From the NCBI RefSeq assembly GCF_965279675.1, contig NZ_CBDIIJ010000002.1:124001-188000 (forward strand): a stretch of DNA of 64,000 bases, in the 5' to 3' direction. A model generated the notes under the pieces. That model was not told the DNA's origin, did not search any database, and was given only the letters and a program-made list of their open reading frames with translations. Position numbers and translations under genes: made by a program. The stretch's first letter is position 1. The number at the start of each line of letters is the position of its first letter. The stretch comes from Mucisphaera sp965279675. GTDB taxonomy: Bacteria > Planctomycetota > Phycisphaerae > Phycisphaerales > Phycisphaeraceae. Shown here piece after piece: positions 1 to 8,072 of this stretch.

Positions 1-1379
1 CAGACGATCCGGGTCGGATCAAGCTCCTGCACCATGAACCCGCCATCCACAAATGGCTTCATCGTGAAAAGCGATTCGTTCGCCAGGTTCCAGGCAACGA
101 CCGAGGTGTGATTCCGAAACACCTCAACCAGCTGCGCCAGCATCTGCATGTACTCATCGTAGAAAACCTGCGTCTCACCGAGTTCCTTCGACCACGGCAT
201 CCAGGTCATGCCGACCGCATTGATGGTGTTCTCCACCGCGGTCATCAAGCCGATCTCATCGCAGATCTCGATGAGGTCCGGATACGGCGCCGCTCGGACC
301 ATGACGAAGTTCGCATACTTCATCAGCTCCATGTCCTTGCGCAGCTCCTCCCGAGTCACCGCATGCAGATTCTTGTAACTCGGAACATGGTGGTACCCAA
401 CCGAGAGGATCTTCAGCACCTCACCATTCAGCAGCACATGATCATCGGTGATCTCGATCTCTCGAAACCCAACCCGATTCCGCGTGCTCGAAGGGACCGG
501 GCCATCGCCAACCAGCTCGGTCGTAAGCGTGTAGAGACTGGGCGTCTCGGGCGTCCACTTGGCCGGCGACGCGATCGTCTGATTAAGCACGACCTCCGCC
601 GTCGCGCCCGCATCCAGCGCAGGAACACCCACCGTCGTCTGCGTCAGAGTCACGTCCTCGTCTTCCGGATCCTCAAGCGACACAACAATCTCACCCGCCT
701 CACGCCGCACATCACTCCGATTCGTCACCACCCAGCGAAGCTGCAACTCCGCGTCCTGGTAAGCCTCATCCAGATCCGTATTGATGTGGAAGGAAGACAC
801 ATAAACAGACGGGACCGCAATCAACTCCGGCTCGAAGGCGATCCCCAGAAAACCGCGATGCGAAAGCCGAACGGTCTCGTTCGACGAGATGTGCACCGCG
901 ATCGTGTTCACCTCACCAGCACGTGCGGCCTCGGTGATGTCAAACTCGAACGGGATCCACGGCCCCACGAACCTGCCGACAAAGGTGCCGTTGACGTACA
1001 CCATCGCCACGCCCTCAACCGAACGGAAACGCAGCTTGATCCGCTGGCCAGCCCATTCGGAAGGCAGGCGAATGTCTCGCGAGAAACCCGTCGTCTCAAG
1101 CTCTCCGCGAACCAGGTCGGGATAGGTCGATTCGATCTCGCTCGGAACAGGTATCTGCAGCTGATCAGCAATGTTCTCATCGAGTCGCTCGTAGAAATCG
1201 CCCGGAGCGTTCGGGAAGAACTGCCACGTTCCCTTCAGCGAGATACGCGAAGTCACATCACTCACTGGCGTAAACACGCCCTTCGGAGGAGCATCCGCCA
1301 CCGCAGCAGGCGCCAGAGACAACCCGAGCAGCAGGCCAGCAAGAACGCAACATAAACGCCGGAAAATCACTGAAAGCAT
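1..1379 (-). CDS. Glycoside hydrolase family 2 protein, C-terminus beyond the left edge
   Basis: Reading leftwards from an ATG at 1379, the frame stays open for about 459 codons to the window edge. It starts with a signal peptide (MLSVIFRRLCCVLAGLLL, then Ala-rich to about residue 34). Next come a jelly-roll sugar-binding domain (WQFFPN, FRSVEGVAMVYVNGTFVG), an immunoglobulin-like domain ending WTPETPSLYTL, and the start of the TIM barrel (GYHHVPSY, then VVAWNLANES). The Glu of NLANE lies at the usual GH2 acid/base position; the nucleophile would be off the window. GH2 members remove beta-galactose, beta-glucuronate or beta-mannose; which one cannot be told here. The gene follows the sulfatase on the same strand by 25 bases, so joint transcription and joint action on a sulfated glycan are likely. 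Family call firm, substrate unknown. Confidence 0.85.
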   Translation of the reverse strand, partial: MLSVIFRRLCCVLAGLLLGLSLAPAAVADAPPKGVFTPVSDVTSRISLKGTWQFFPNAPGDFYERLDENIADQLQIPVPSEIESTYPDLVRGELETTGFSRDIRLPSEWAGQRIKLRFRSVEGVAMVYVNGTFVGRFVGPWIPFEFDITEAARAGEVNTIAVHISSNETVRLSHRGFLGIAFEPELIAVPSVYVSSFHINTDLDEAYQDAELQLRWVVTNRSDVRREAGEIVVSLEDPEDEDVTLTQTTVGVPALDAGATAEVVLNQTIASPAKWTPETPSLYTLTTELVGDGPVPSSTRNRVGFREIEITDDHVLLNGEVLKILSVGYHHVPSYKNLHAVTREELRKDMELMKYANFVMVRAAPYPDLIEICDEIGLMTAVENTINAVGMTWMPWSKELGETQVFYDEYMQMLAQLVEVFRNHTSVVAWNLANESLFTMKPFVDGGFMVQELDPTRIV

Positions 1380-1404
1380 GGACAAACTCCAGGTCTGTGA
1401 ACCA

Positions 1405-2997
1405 TCAGGTGGATATCGAGGTCCGTTCGGGAGGCTCAGGGAGATGCGATCCTACGCCATCCTGCGTCGGACGCGCCGAAAGCAAACGCACGGCCATCCC
1501 ATCCGAGACAGAAACGTTTCTCGCATAAGCAGGATCGAGCCGGTCAATCTCACGCTGAAGCTGCTCGCTGTCCTGAAACAGCAACGCCTCATCAGCCTTG
1601 AGACGAAGATCCTTAGGCTCGTATCGCCGCATCTCACCACGCGAAACCGCCAGAGCATCGCCCGCAAGCGTGTGGCGATCCACGAGCCCCTGCCTAAGCG
1701 TCGACACACGCACCGAAGACGCGGGGTCGTCGATCGCATTCCTGCTCTCTCGAGGATCACTCTCAAAGTTCAGGTAATAGGCCTTGTCATCAGGCGCAGA
1801 GTATATGTACTTGTCATCCCGCGAAGCCGCCATGTAGAGGCCGTACTCCCCCTGCTGGAACTGCGAGTAGACCACCTCACGATCCGACTTGCCCGCCGCC
1901 AGCTGGATCAGACTCTCACCCTCATCCGTGTCACGCGAATCCTTGATCCCCGCTACATCCATGAACGTCGGAAACAGATCAAGCAGACTCGCCGGATCAT
2001 CCACCGTGTGATCGGCAGGCAGACCACCGGGCCAACGGACAATCAATGGGATCCGCGCCGCCGAATCAAGCATGCTCCGCTTCCCGTAGCAACCGTAATC
2101 CCCCAGCAGCTCGCCATGATCGGCGCAGAAAATCACCAGCGTATTATCCAGGTCGTCACCCAACCCCTTCAGCAATCGGCCCAGTTGGTAATCAATAAAA
2201 CTGATACACCCGTAGTACGCCGCTCGACGCAATCTGGCGAGGTAATGGTCCTCACCCCCGTCCGTGTACTTGTAACGATTCTGCACCAGGTTCCAGTAAG
2301 TCCAGAGCTCGCGGCTCTCCTCAGGCACAAACGGCAACGACATCTCGGGCACCCGATACAGACGGCTCCACGGCTCCGGGCTCTCAAAAGGCGGATGCGG
2401 CTTGATGAAACTCGTCATCAGCATGAACGGCCGATCACGATCCCGACGCTCCAGAAACTCCAGACTCCGATCAACCACCCAGTGACTGTGGTGATGCTTG
2501 GCCGGAAGCTGGGAAGGCTGCGGGATATAGTAAAACTCACTCCGTATCCCATGCGGCTCCATCACATGCCAATAACCCGCCGAGGCAAGGTACTGACGGT
2601 AATCGTCCTGATCCCCCGCCTGCTCCTCTTCCTCCGAGACATCACGGCCCTCGAAACCCCAGGACCGCAGCGGATCGGGCGTGAAATGCATCTTCCCCGC
2701 CGCATGCGTCTGATACCCGGCATCCGAAAGATGCTCCGCAAAACTCGACGCATCCGACGTCAAAGGCAGATTGTCCACACAACCCGTCACATGAGGCGGC
2801 AAACCCGTCATCGCCGCACAACGCGCAGGCACACAGACCGGCGAAGGCGTGTACGCCCGCCTGAATGTCGTCCCCTCCTGAGCCAGCCGGTCCAGCACAG
2901 GCGTCCGAATCATCGCATTGCCTAACGCACCCACCGTGTCATGACGCTGCTGGTCCGTCATCAACAGCAGAATGTTCGGTCGGTCACGTAAGGACAT
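1405..2997 (-). CDS. Type I sulfatase (formylglycine-dependent)
   Basis: 530 residues, full length for the family. The start RPNILLLMTDQQRHD carries the metal-binding Asp15, and SPVCVPARCAAMTG contains the C-x-P-x-R modification motif (Cys55 to Arg59), so the Cys would be converted to formylglycine by a maturase not seen in this window. Further hallmarks are AAGKMHF, FIKPHPPF and CADHGELLGDYG. There is no signal peptide: the protein begins directly with the first beta strand, so it probably acts in the cytoplasm or on imported oligosaccharides. It resembles choline-sulfatase/arylsulfatase-like enzymes, but planctomycete sulfatases mostly act on algal glycans. It lies between an AraC regulator upstream and a GH2 enzyme downstream, all on one strand. 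Exact substrate unknown. Confidence 0.9.
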   Translation of the reverse strand: MSLRDRPNILLLMTDQQRHDTVGALGNAMIRTPVLDRLAQEGTTFRRAYTPSPVCVPARCAAMTGLPPHVTGCVDNLPLTSDASSFAEHLSDAGYQTHAAGKMHFTPDPLRSWGFEGRDVSEEEEQAGDQDDYRQYLASAGYWHVMEPHGIRSEFYYIPQPSQLPAKHHHSHWVVDRSLEFLERRDRDRPFMLMTSFIKPHPPFESPEPWSRLYRVPEMSLPFVPEESRELWTYWNLVQNRYKYTDGGEDHYLARLRRAAYYGCISFIDYQLGRLLKGLGDDLDNTLVIFCADHGELLGDYGCYGKRSMLDSAARIPLIVRWPGGLPADHTVDDPASLLDLFPTFMDVAGIKDSRDTDEGESLIQLAAGKSDREVVYSQFQQGEYGLYMAASRDDKYIYSAPDDKAYYLNFESDPRESRNAIDDPASSVRVSTLRQGLVDRHTLAGDALAVSRGEMRRYEPKDLRLKADEALLFQDSEQLQREIDRLDPAYARNVSVSDGMAVRLLSARPTQDGVGSHLPEPPERTSIST

Positions 2998-3146
2998 CGA
3001 AGAGACTCACAACAGGGAACAAGAAACAAGGACTCACCAGCCAAAGCCCCATAGCAATAGCACCGCCCCGCTCCGAAGAAAAGCACAATCCACAAAGCCG
3101 TTGCAAACTGTCCCTAGTCATCACAAAGTGGCATGATAAAGCCAGC

Positions 3147-4070
3147 CTACAACTCGGTTGAACGAGCCCGGTACTCGCTGGGCGTCATCCCGGTCGCCTG
3201 ACGAAACACCCGATAGAACGTCCGATGCGTAAAACCAAGCGTCCGAATCACCGACTTGATCGGCGTCCGTGTGTGACGCAGCAAACGACCCGCCTCCCGA
3301 ACCTTCATCTCCAGCATGTACTGATGAGGCGGCATCCCGTACTCCTGCGTGAAGATACGCGTCAGATGCTCACGCGATAACCCATGGATCTCCGACAGTT
3401 CATCCACCGAAAAATTCCGCTCCAGCTGATCCACGATCGTCCGCTCAACCGACTGCGCCACCTTCAACCGCGTCGTCGTCACCGTGTCCCGCTCCGCATG
3501 ACGTACCAGCGTCGCCAGAACCTCGTTGATCAGATGCATCCCCTCCGAAGCACTCATCTCCAGCGAGTGATTCGGCTGATCGCACAACGCCAGCAACCGC
3601 CGCATCACAGGACTTTCTAGAGGAAAATCACTCACATACCCATACCGACCGACAAACCCCCGCACCGTCGAAATCGCCGCATCCCCACGAAAGATCAAAC
3701 CCAGGAACGACCACTCGCCCCGATAGGTCGGGTCATACCCGTCGTTCGCTTCCATCTCTCCAACAGCACGGATCGTCGCCTGCCCCGCGCTCAGCCGACG
3801 CTGCCTCTGATCCCGATACCGGATCAGCCCGCCGTCCGACAGCGAGATCTTGATCACCGCATATCCCGGCATCGGCCGGTGCTTCTCCGATCGGTAGTCC
3901 TCCCGAAACGCCACCCCCCTGCCTACGTAATAAGGCGTCGGCAGCGACGGAATCTGACCCGAAATCCGAAACCACGCATACCCCTCCATCCGAAAAGGCG
4001 CATCAGGCGAAAACTCATCGCTCCGACCCGACAGCGACACGCGGCTCGGTTGTTCCGGCAATTGAGACAT
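3147..4070 (-). CDS. AraC-family transcriptional regulator
   Basis: 307 residues from the ATG at 4070 (MSQLPEQPSR); an in-frame start at 4109 would add 13 residues. The N-terminal part looks like an AraC sugar-binding cupin (GYAVIKISLSDGGLIRY, RRLSAGQATIRAV). The C-terminal hundred residues hold two helix-turn-helix motifs: FSVDELSEIHGLSREHLTRI and the recognition-helix region IKSVIRTLGFTHRTFYRVFR followed by TGMTPSEYRAR. It sits 149 bases upstream of the sulfatase on the same strand, so it is the natural activator of the sulfatase/GH2 pair. It is also divergent from the PEP-CTERM gene at 4554 across a 483-base gap. The inducing sugar is unknown. Confidence 0.9.
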   Translation of the reverse strand: MSQLPEQPSRVSLSGRSDEFSPDAPFRMEGYAWFRISGQIPSLPTPYYVGRGVAFREDYRSEKHRPMPGYAVIKISLSDGGLIRYRDQRQRRLSAGQATIRAVGEMEANDGYDPTYRGEWSFLGLIFRGDAAISTVRGFVGRYGYVSDFPLESPVMRRLLALCDQPNHSLEMSASEGMHLINEVLATLVRHAERDTVTTTRLKVAQSVERTIVDQLERNFSVDELSEIHGLSREHLTRIFTQEYGMPPHQYMLEMKVREAGRLLRHTRTPIKSVIRTLGFTHRTFYRVFRQATGMTPSEYRARSTEL

Positions 4071-4553
4071 TGAATAGTTCCCAGTCACACCCCACAAGCC
4101 GACCCCCAAAACGTATCACAAGTTGGCGGCTTGCCAAACACAGCCCACCACCGACCAACCCAACCCACCCTCGCATCGCCACAGAGACACCACTGCCGCA
4201 CCCCTCCAACACCCCCGCAAACAGCGCCCAGATTCACCCGAAACCGCACCCTGACGCATAATCCTCACGAATCCCCCATGGTTTCATCACAGAATGGCAT
4301 ACTTCTTGACAAAATGCCCATAGAAGCAGGCCTGGACCCGCTGCATAATCACGTCAACGAGTCAGGAATCGTCTTAAACAACGCATCGACATTCTCCCGC
4401 AATCAGCAAGCTTCAGACTTAAAACAGCCCAACCGGGCTCCAGTCACCCCAGGAACCCAGAACACGACGCATCGACAAACCCGTGAAGCAGTAGCCCATA
4501 TCAGATTTCGGCACTTCACGATCACTCACCCCAGGAAGAGGAGATTCAGACTC
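4071..4553. other. Divergent intergenic region between the AraC regulator and a PEP-CTERM gene
   Basis: This 483-base gap is long for the window and is less G+C-rich in its second half. It must hold promoters for both flanking genes. A perfect TTGACA lies at 4306-4311, but no convincing -10 follows at 16-18 bases. AT-rich CATAAT at 4344-4349 is too far away to pair with it. A ribosome-binding stretch (AGGAAGAGGAG) lies just before the ATG at 4554. No gene of its own is supported. Confidence 0.5.
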
Positions 4554-5591
4554 ATGAAAGCAACCAACCCCGCAACCCAGGCACTCGCAGCGGCCGCCAT
4601 CGCTCTCGTCGCCGCACCCGCCACCCACGGCCAGGTCGTCCTCTCGGACAGCTTCGACCGCACGACGGGCATCCTTGATACCGCCGCAAACGGGGGCTTC
4701 TCCGACTGGGGCACCCCCGACAACGCAGCCGGCGGCTCGGCCTCGGGCAACTACCTGCTCGTGAGCGACCCCAACAACGACACCATGGAAGTCACCGATG
4801 GCGACGACGCCATCCTGAACTTCGGCCGCGTCATCCTCGACTACAACCTAGCCACCAACGCTGACATCCTTGGCATGGGCGCCGTCGAAGTCCAGGTCGA
4901 CTTCAATCCCGGCAACACCGGCGGGCCCTCGTTCAACGGCCGCGACTGGCTCGGCGTCTTCCTCGGCGACTCCAACCAGCTCAACGGCAGCATCGGCGCC
5001 CAGTTCGCCCTCACCGGCGGCAACCCCGACGCCCGCGTCGGCGCCGGCCCCCGCAACTCCGGCTCCACCATCAGCCGCCTCGGCCCGGCCAACATCCGTG
5101 CCGCAGGCAACCCCTCCGCCGGCAACTTCAACGAGCCCACCTACGACCAGGCCACTCTTGATGATTACGTCGCCTGGCAGGCCGGTGGCGACGGCACACC
5201 CGCCGGCGACCCCGTCGAAGCCTTCGACAACGACCGCTGGTACACCATGAAGCTCACGGTCGCCCCGGCCCCCGGCTTCTCACTCTTCGAAGCCAACGCC
5301 CCCCACCTCGCCGAACTGTATATCGGCCTCCAGGGTGGCTCGCTCGACCGCGTCGACTTCATCCCCCAGACGCCCCAGATCGAGGAGCAGTTCAACTGGG
5401 GCGACAACAACACCCTAAGCGCCTCCAACGGCACCGACACCACCCCGGGCGTCAACGACGCCTACCTCGTGTTCGTCTCCAACGGCGGCGACCACCGCTT
5501 TGACAACCTCGTGATCTCTGCCGTCCCCGAGCCCGCCTCCGTGGCCCTGCTCGGTCTCGGCACCGCCGCCCTCTTCCGTCGGCGTGCATAA
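4554..5591 (+). CDS. PEP-CTERM protein with a lectin-like beta-sandwich
   Basis: 345 residues. The ATG at 4554 is chosen because AGGAAGAGGAG precedes it and a signal peptide follows (MKATNPATQALAAAAIALVA, cleaved near ATHGQ). The body is a secreted beta-rich domain with GRDWLGVFLGDSNQL and VGAGPRNSGSTI. The end is a PEP-CTERM sorting tag: VPEPASVALLGLGTAAL then RRRA, which exosortase would cut. It is clearly a paralogue of the protein at 6622: both have GRDW, a G(A)xPRNSGS block, a D-x-D-DY segment and the same order of parts. Unlike that protein it has no dockerin-like repeats. A role in binding or presenting a polysaccharide is an inference from the neighbouring GH2, sulfatase and GH78 genes. 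Confidence 0.85.
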   Translation: MKATNPATQALAAAAIALVAAPATHGQVVLSDSFDRTTGILDTAANGGFSDWGTPDNAAGGSASGNYLLVSDPNNDTMEVTDGDDAILNFGRVILDYNLATNADILGMGAVEVQVDFNPGNTGGPSFNGRDWLGVFLGDSNQLNGSIGAQFALTGGNPDARVGAGPRNSGSTISRLGPANIRAAGNPSAGNFNEPTYDQATLDDYVAWQAGGDGTPAGDPVEAFDNDRWYTMKLTVAPAPGFSLFEANAPHLAELYIGLQGGSLDRVDFIPQTPQIEEQFNWGDNNTLSASNGTDTTPGVNDAYLVFVSNGGDHRFDNLVISAVPEPASVALLGLGTAALFRRRA

Positions 5592-5608
5592 AACCTCCTG
5601 CGGCTCAG

Positions 5609-5656
5609 CCCGGTTAACGCCGGGTCCGAGCCCTTCAACGACGGCCCGTGCCGTCG
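5609..5656 (+). terminator. Two tandem hairpins after the PEP-CTERM gene
   Basis: CCCGG(5609-5613)/CCGGG(5620-5624) with a six-base loop is followed by CGACGGC(5639-5645)/GCCGTCG(5650-5656) with a four-base loop. There is no T run, so intrinsic termination is doubtful. The hairpins could act with Rho, or protect the 3' end of the upstream mRNA. Confidence 0.35.
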
Positions 5657-5698
5657 CCAACGAACACGGCGTCAAACGCCCCTACGCATGGAGGCCCT

Positions 5699-6556
5699 AT
5701 GTCCCCACTGTCACGCTATCGTGCCTTCACACTCATTGAACTCCTGGTCGTCATCTCCATCATCGCCCTCCTCATCGGCATACTCCTCCCCGCTCTGGGC
5801 GCCGCCCGTGAAACAGCGCGATCTGTCGCCTGTTTGAGTTCTCTGCGGCAAGTCGGAACAGCCTTTGCAGCCTGGCAAGTCGACAGCAACTACGGCCCGA
5901 TGCCCTCTTGGCACCCCGTTGTCCTTGGAGAAGGTGGCTACCTGGACCTTGGCGAAAACGACGAAGGCATCCAGATCTGCCCCGCTACAGAAATCGTCGA
6001 TCAAGCTCCACAAGACATGGCACGCGGAGCCGCATGGTACGGCGACGCATCGACTGGATGGTTTAAGCCGCAGTTCCCAGGGGACACCTTCCGCAGCGAC
6101 GGCAGCTACCAGTACAACGCTTGGCTGATGACACGAGCAGCCTCAGTAATGGCACAGATGGCTCCGAGGGTCGATAGCCCCGAGCTCGACCTCAATCTCT
6201 TCGAAGGCTCAGACAACGCACGCAACGCTAGTAACACGCCCTTGGTTGGTGATGGCAGTTGGGTCGTAGGCTCGCCCAGAGAATATTTCTATGAATCCCA
6301 ACTCGGCGACCTGAGCGATCACTCCACCACACGACCAGTCACTAGCAATGGCGCTTCTGACGAAACCGGCGAAAGCGTCGCCTGGGGCCAGCCAGTCCAC
6401 ATCATGGGACACTACCTCGAGCGCCACGGCAACAACGTCAACTTCGCTTTCATCGATGGCAGCGGACGCCCTGTCACAAGAACGCAGATCTTCGAGTTGA
6501 TCTGGCACGCAAACTATGACCTCGAAAACTGGTCAATCCCAACCGGCATTCGTTAA
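5699..6556 (+). CDS. Type II secretion-like pseudopilin (prepilin N-terminal cleavage protein)
   Basis: 285 residues from the ATG at 5699, which has GGAGG at 5690-5694; an upstream in-frame ATG at 5648 lacks such support. After a short leader MSPLSRYRA comes FTLIELLVVISIIALLIGIL, the prepilin peptidase recognition site and hydrophobic helix, with Glu at +5. ALGAARETARSVACLSSLRQVG continues the N-terminal helix in the way common to the expanded planctomycete family. The C-terminal NFAFIDGSGRPV is the usual strand near the end of these proteins. Cleavage is after Ala rather than the more common Gly. It lies between two paralogous PEP-CTERM genes on the same strand, so the three may be expressed together. 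Its exact role is unknown; planctomycetes carry very many such proteins. Confidence 0.9.
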   Translation: MSPLSRYRAFTLIELLVVISIIALLIGILLPALGAARETARSVACLSSLRQVGTAFAAWQVDSNYGPMPSWHPVVLGEGGYLDLGENDEGIQICPATEIVDQAPQDMARGAAWYGDASTGWFKPQFPGDTFRSDGSYQYNAWLMTRAASVMAQMAPRVDSPELDLNLFEGSDNARNASNTPLVGDGSWVVGSPREYFYESQLGDLSDHSTTRPVTSNGASDETGESVAWGQPVHIMGHYLERHGNNVNFAFIDGSGRPVTRTQIFELIWHANYDLENWSIPTGIR

Positions 6557-6621
6557 CCCTCGCCCAGCACCCCTATTAAGCATTTGCAGCAACCGAACGA
6601 GAGTCCAAGGAGAAACAGATC

Positions 6622-7971
6622 ATGTGCCTGCAGACAAACACAATCACGACCGCTTCTTTAGTCGCCATCAGTCTGGCAACCACGGGCTACGGTCAAACCC
6701 TGATCACCGATACTTTCGAACGCAACCTCGGTCTCATCGATGGCGACCTGCCACCGTTCAACGACTCCAACTGGGGAACAGCAGACAATGGTTTAGTCGA
6801 TGGTAAGACCGGCACCATCTCAAATGCCGATTACTTGACCACCCTTAGCGGCAACGGCAACGAACAAACCGTCGGCCTGACCGCTGAGCCAGGCGAAGAC
6901 CGCAACGGTGAACTCCGCTATGGCCGCACCATCCTCGACGTCAACCTCGCCGCCATCCCCGAAATCCAGCAGGCCGGCGGCTTCGCCATCGAGTTCGACA
7001 TCAACCCAGCCGACCTCGGGCCGGGCGGCGGCAACGGCCGAGACTGGGGCGGCTTCGTCCTCAGCGACACCAACGACCTCGCCGTCATCGCCGGCCCCCT
7101 CGCCATCGCCAACCTCAACAACCAGAGTGTTCGCTTCGGGGCTGCACCTCGTAACTCTGGCTCGCTCCTGCTTCGCCCCAGCCAGAATCAACTCTTTGGC
7201 GACGGCAACCCTTTCGATGGCTCCATCGGCGAGTACGTCTTCGACCAGCCCGTCTTCGACGATTACTCAAGCAACTACAACCCGAGTGCTGACCCGCTCG
7301 AAGACTTCGTCAACCCCAAGACCTACCGCGTCCGCGCAGAGATCACCTCCGACTTCTCCGAAGGCGGGGCCTCAAACGCACGACTCTTCATCGGCGAAGT
7401 CGGCCAGCCCCTCGTCGAAGCCGACCTCGACCAGAACCGCAACAACGGCATCAATAGCTCTGACTTTACATGGGGTGCCGCAGGTTCCGCTTACATCGCT
7501 TTTGTTGGCAACACCGCCACCCACCTCTTCGACAACCTCCTCATCGAAGCCCTCGCCGATGACCCCGGCATCCCCGGCGACTTCAACGACGACACCGTCG
7601 TCGACGCCGCCGACATTGACCTCCTGACCGAAGCCATCCGCAACGGCTCCACCGACGCCGCCTTCGACCTCGACGGCCAGAACGGCGTCGACGCCGGCGA
7701 CGTCGACGAACTCGTCACCGGCATCATCGGCAGCCTCTTTGGCGACGCCAACCTCGATAACACCGTCGACCTCATCGACCTCTCGGCCCTCGCCACCAAC
7801 TTCAACAGTACCGCCGGCTGGGCAGGCGGCAACTTCAACACCGATACCGTCGTCGACCTCATCGACCTCTCACTCCTCGCCACCAACTTCGGCGGTTCCA
7901 CCACGATCCCCGAACCCGCGAGCCTCACACTCCTCGCACTCGGAGCCCTCGCCGCCCGACGCAGAAGCTAA
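6622..7971 (+). CDS. PEP-CTERM protein with dockerin-like calcium repeats
   Basis: 449 residues, with AAGGAG a few bases before the ATG. A signal peptide (MCLQTNTITTASLVAISLAT, cleaved near GYGQ) leads into a beta-sandwich domain related to that of the gene at 4554 (GRDWGGFVLSDTNDL, FGAAPRNSGSLLL). From about residue 320 there are calcium-loop repeats: GDFNDDTVVDAADIDLL, DLDGQNGVDAGDVDEL, GDANLDNTVDLIDLSALATNF and NTDTVVDLIDLSLLATNFG. The tail is IPEPASLTLLALGALAARRRS, a PEP-CTERM tag. A strong terminator follows. In clostridia dockerins dock onto cohesins; planctomycete versions usually sit beside PEP-CTERM tags without known cohesins, so their role here is unknown. Confidence 0.88.
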   Translation: MCLQTNTITTASLVAISLATTGYGQTLITDTFERNLGLIDGDLPPFNDSNWGTADNGLVDGKTGTISNADYLTTLSGNGNEQTVGLTAEPGEDRNGELRYGRTILDVNLAAIPEIQQAGGFAIEFDINPADLGPGGGNGRDWGGFVLSDTNDLAVIAGPLAIANLNNQSVRFGAAPRNSGSLLLRPSQNQLFGDGNPFDGSIGEYVFDQPVFDDYSSNYNPSADPLEDFVNPKTYRVRAEITSDFSEGGASNARLFIGEVGQPLVEADLDQNRNNGINSSDFTWGAAGSAYIAFVGNTATHLFDNLLIEALADDPGIPGDFNDDTVVDAADIDLLTEAIRNGSTDAAFDLDGQNGVDAGDVDELVTGIIGSLFGDANLDNTVDLIDLSALATNFNSTAGWAGGNFNTDTVVDLIDLSLLATNFGGSTTIPEPASLTLLALGALAARRRS

Positions 7972-7980
7972 CCCTCTTCG

Positions 7981-8012
7981 CCCCGACGCGCACACCGCGC
8001 GTCGGGGTCTTT
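7981..8012 (+). terminator. Rho-independent terminator
   Basis: CCCCGACGCG at 7981-7990 pairs over ten bases with CGCGTCGGGG at 7998-8007, followed by TCTTT. It ends the transcript of the PEP-CTERM/pseudopilin group before the rhamnosidase gene. Confidence 0.8.
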
Positions 8013-8072
8013 CCCCCCAGCGACGCCCGGGTGACTGCAACCCATGGCAGCTGAATGAAGTGAGCGCAAGCC

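Noticed and set aside
1378..2925. Long plus-strand open frame opposite the sulfatase
   Set aside because: It is an Arg/Pro/His-rich translation with no domain, opposite a well-supported sulfatase. In DNA with this G+C content the other frames stay open by chance.
4306..4311. Perfect TTGACA upstream of the PEP-CTERM gene at 4554
   Set aside because: No acceptable -10 element 15-19 bases downstream; the only AT-rich hexamer nearby is over 30 bases away.
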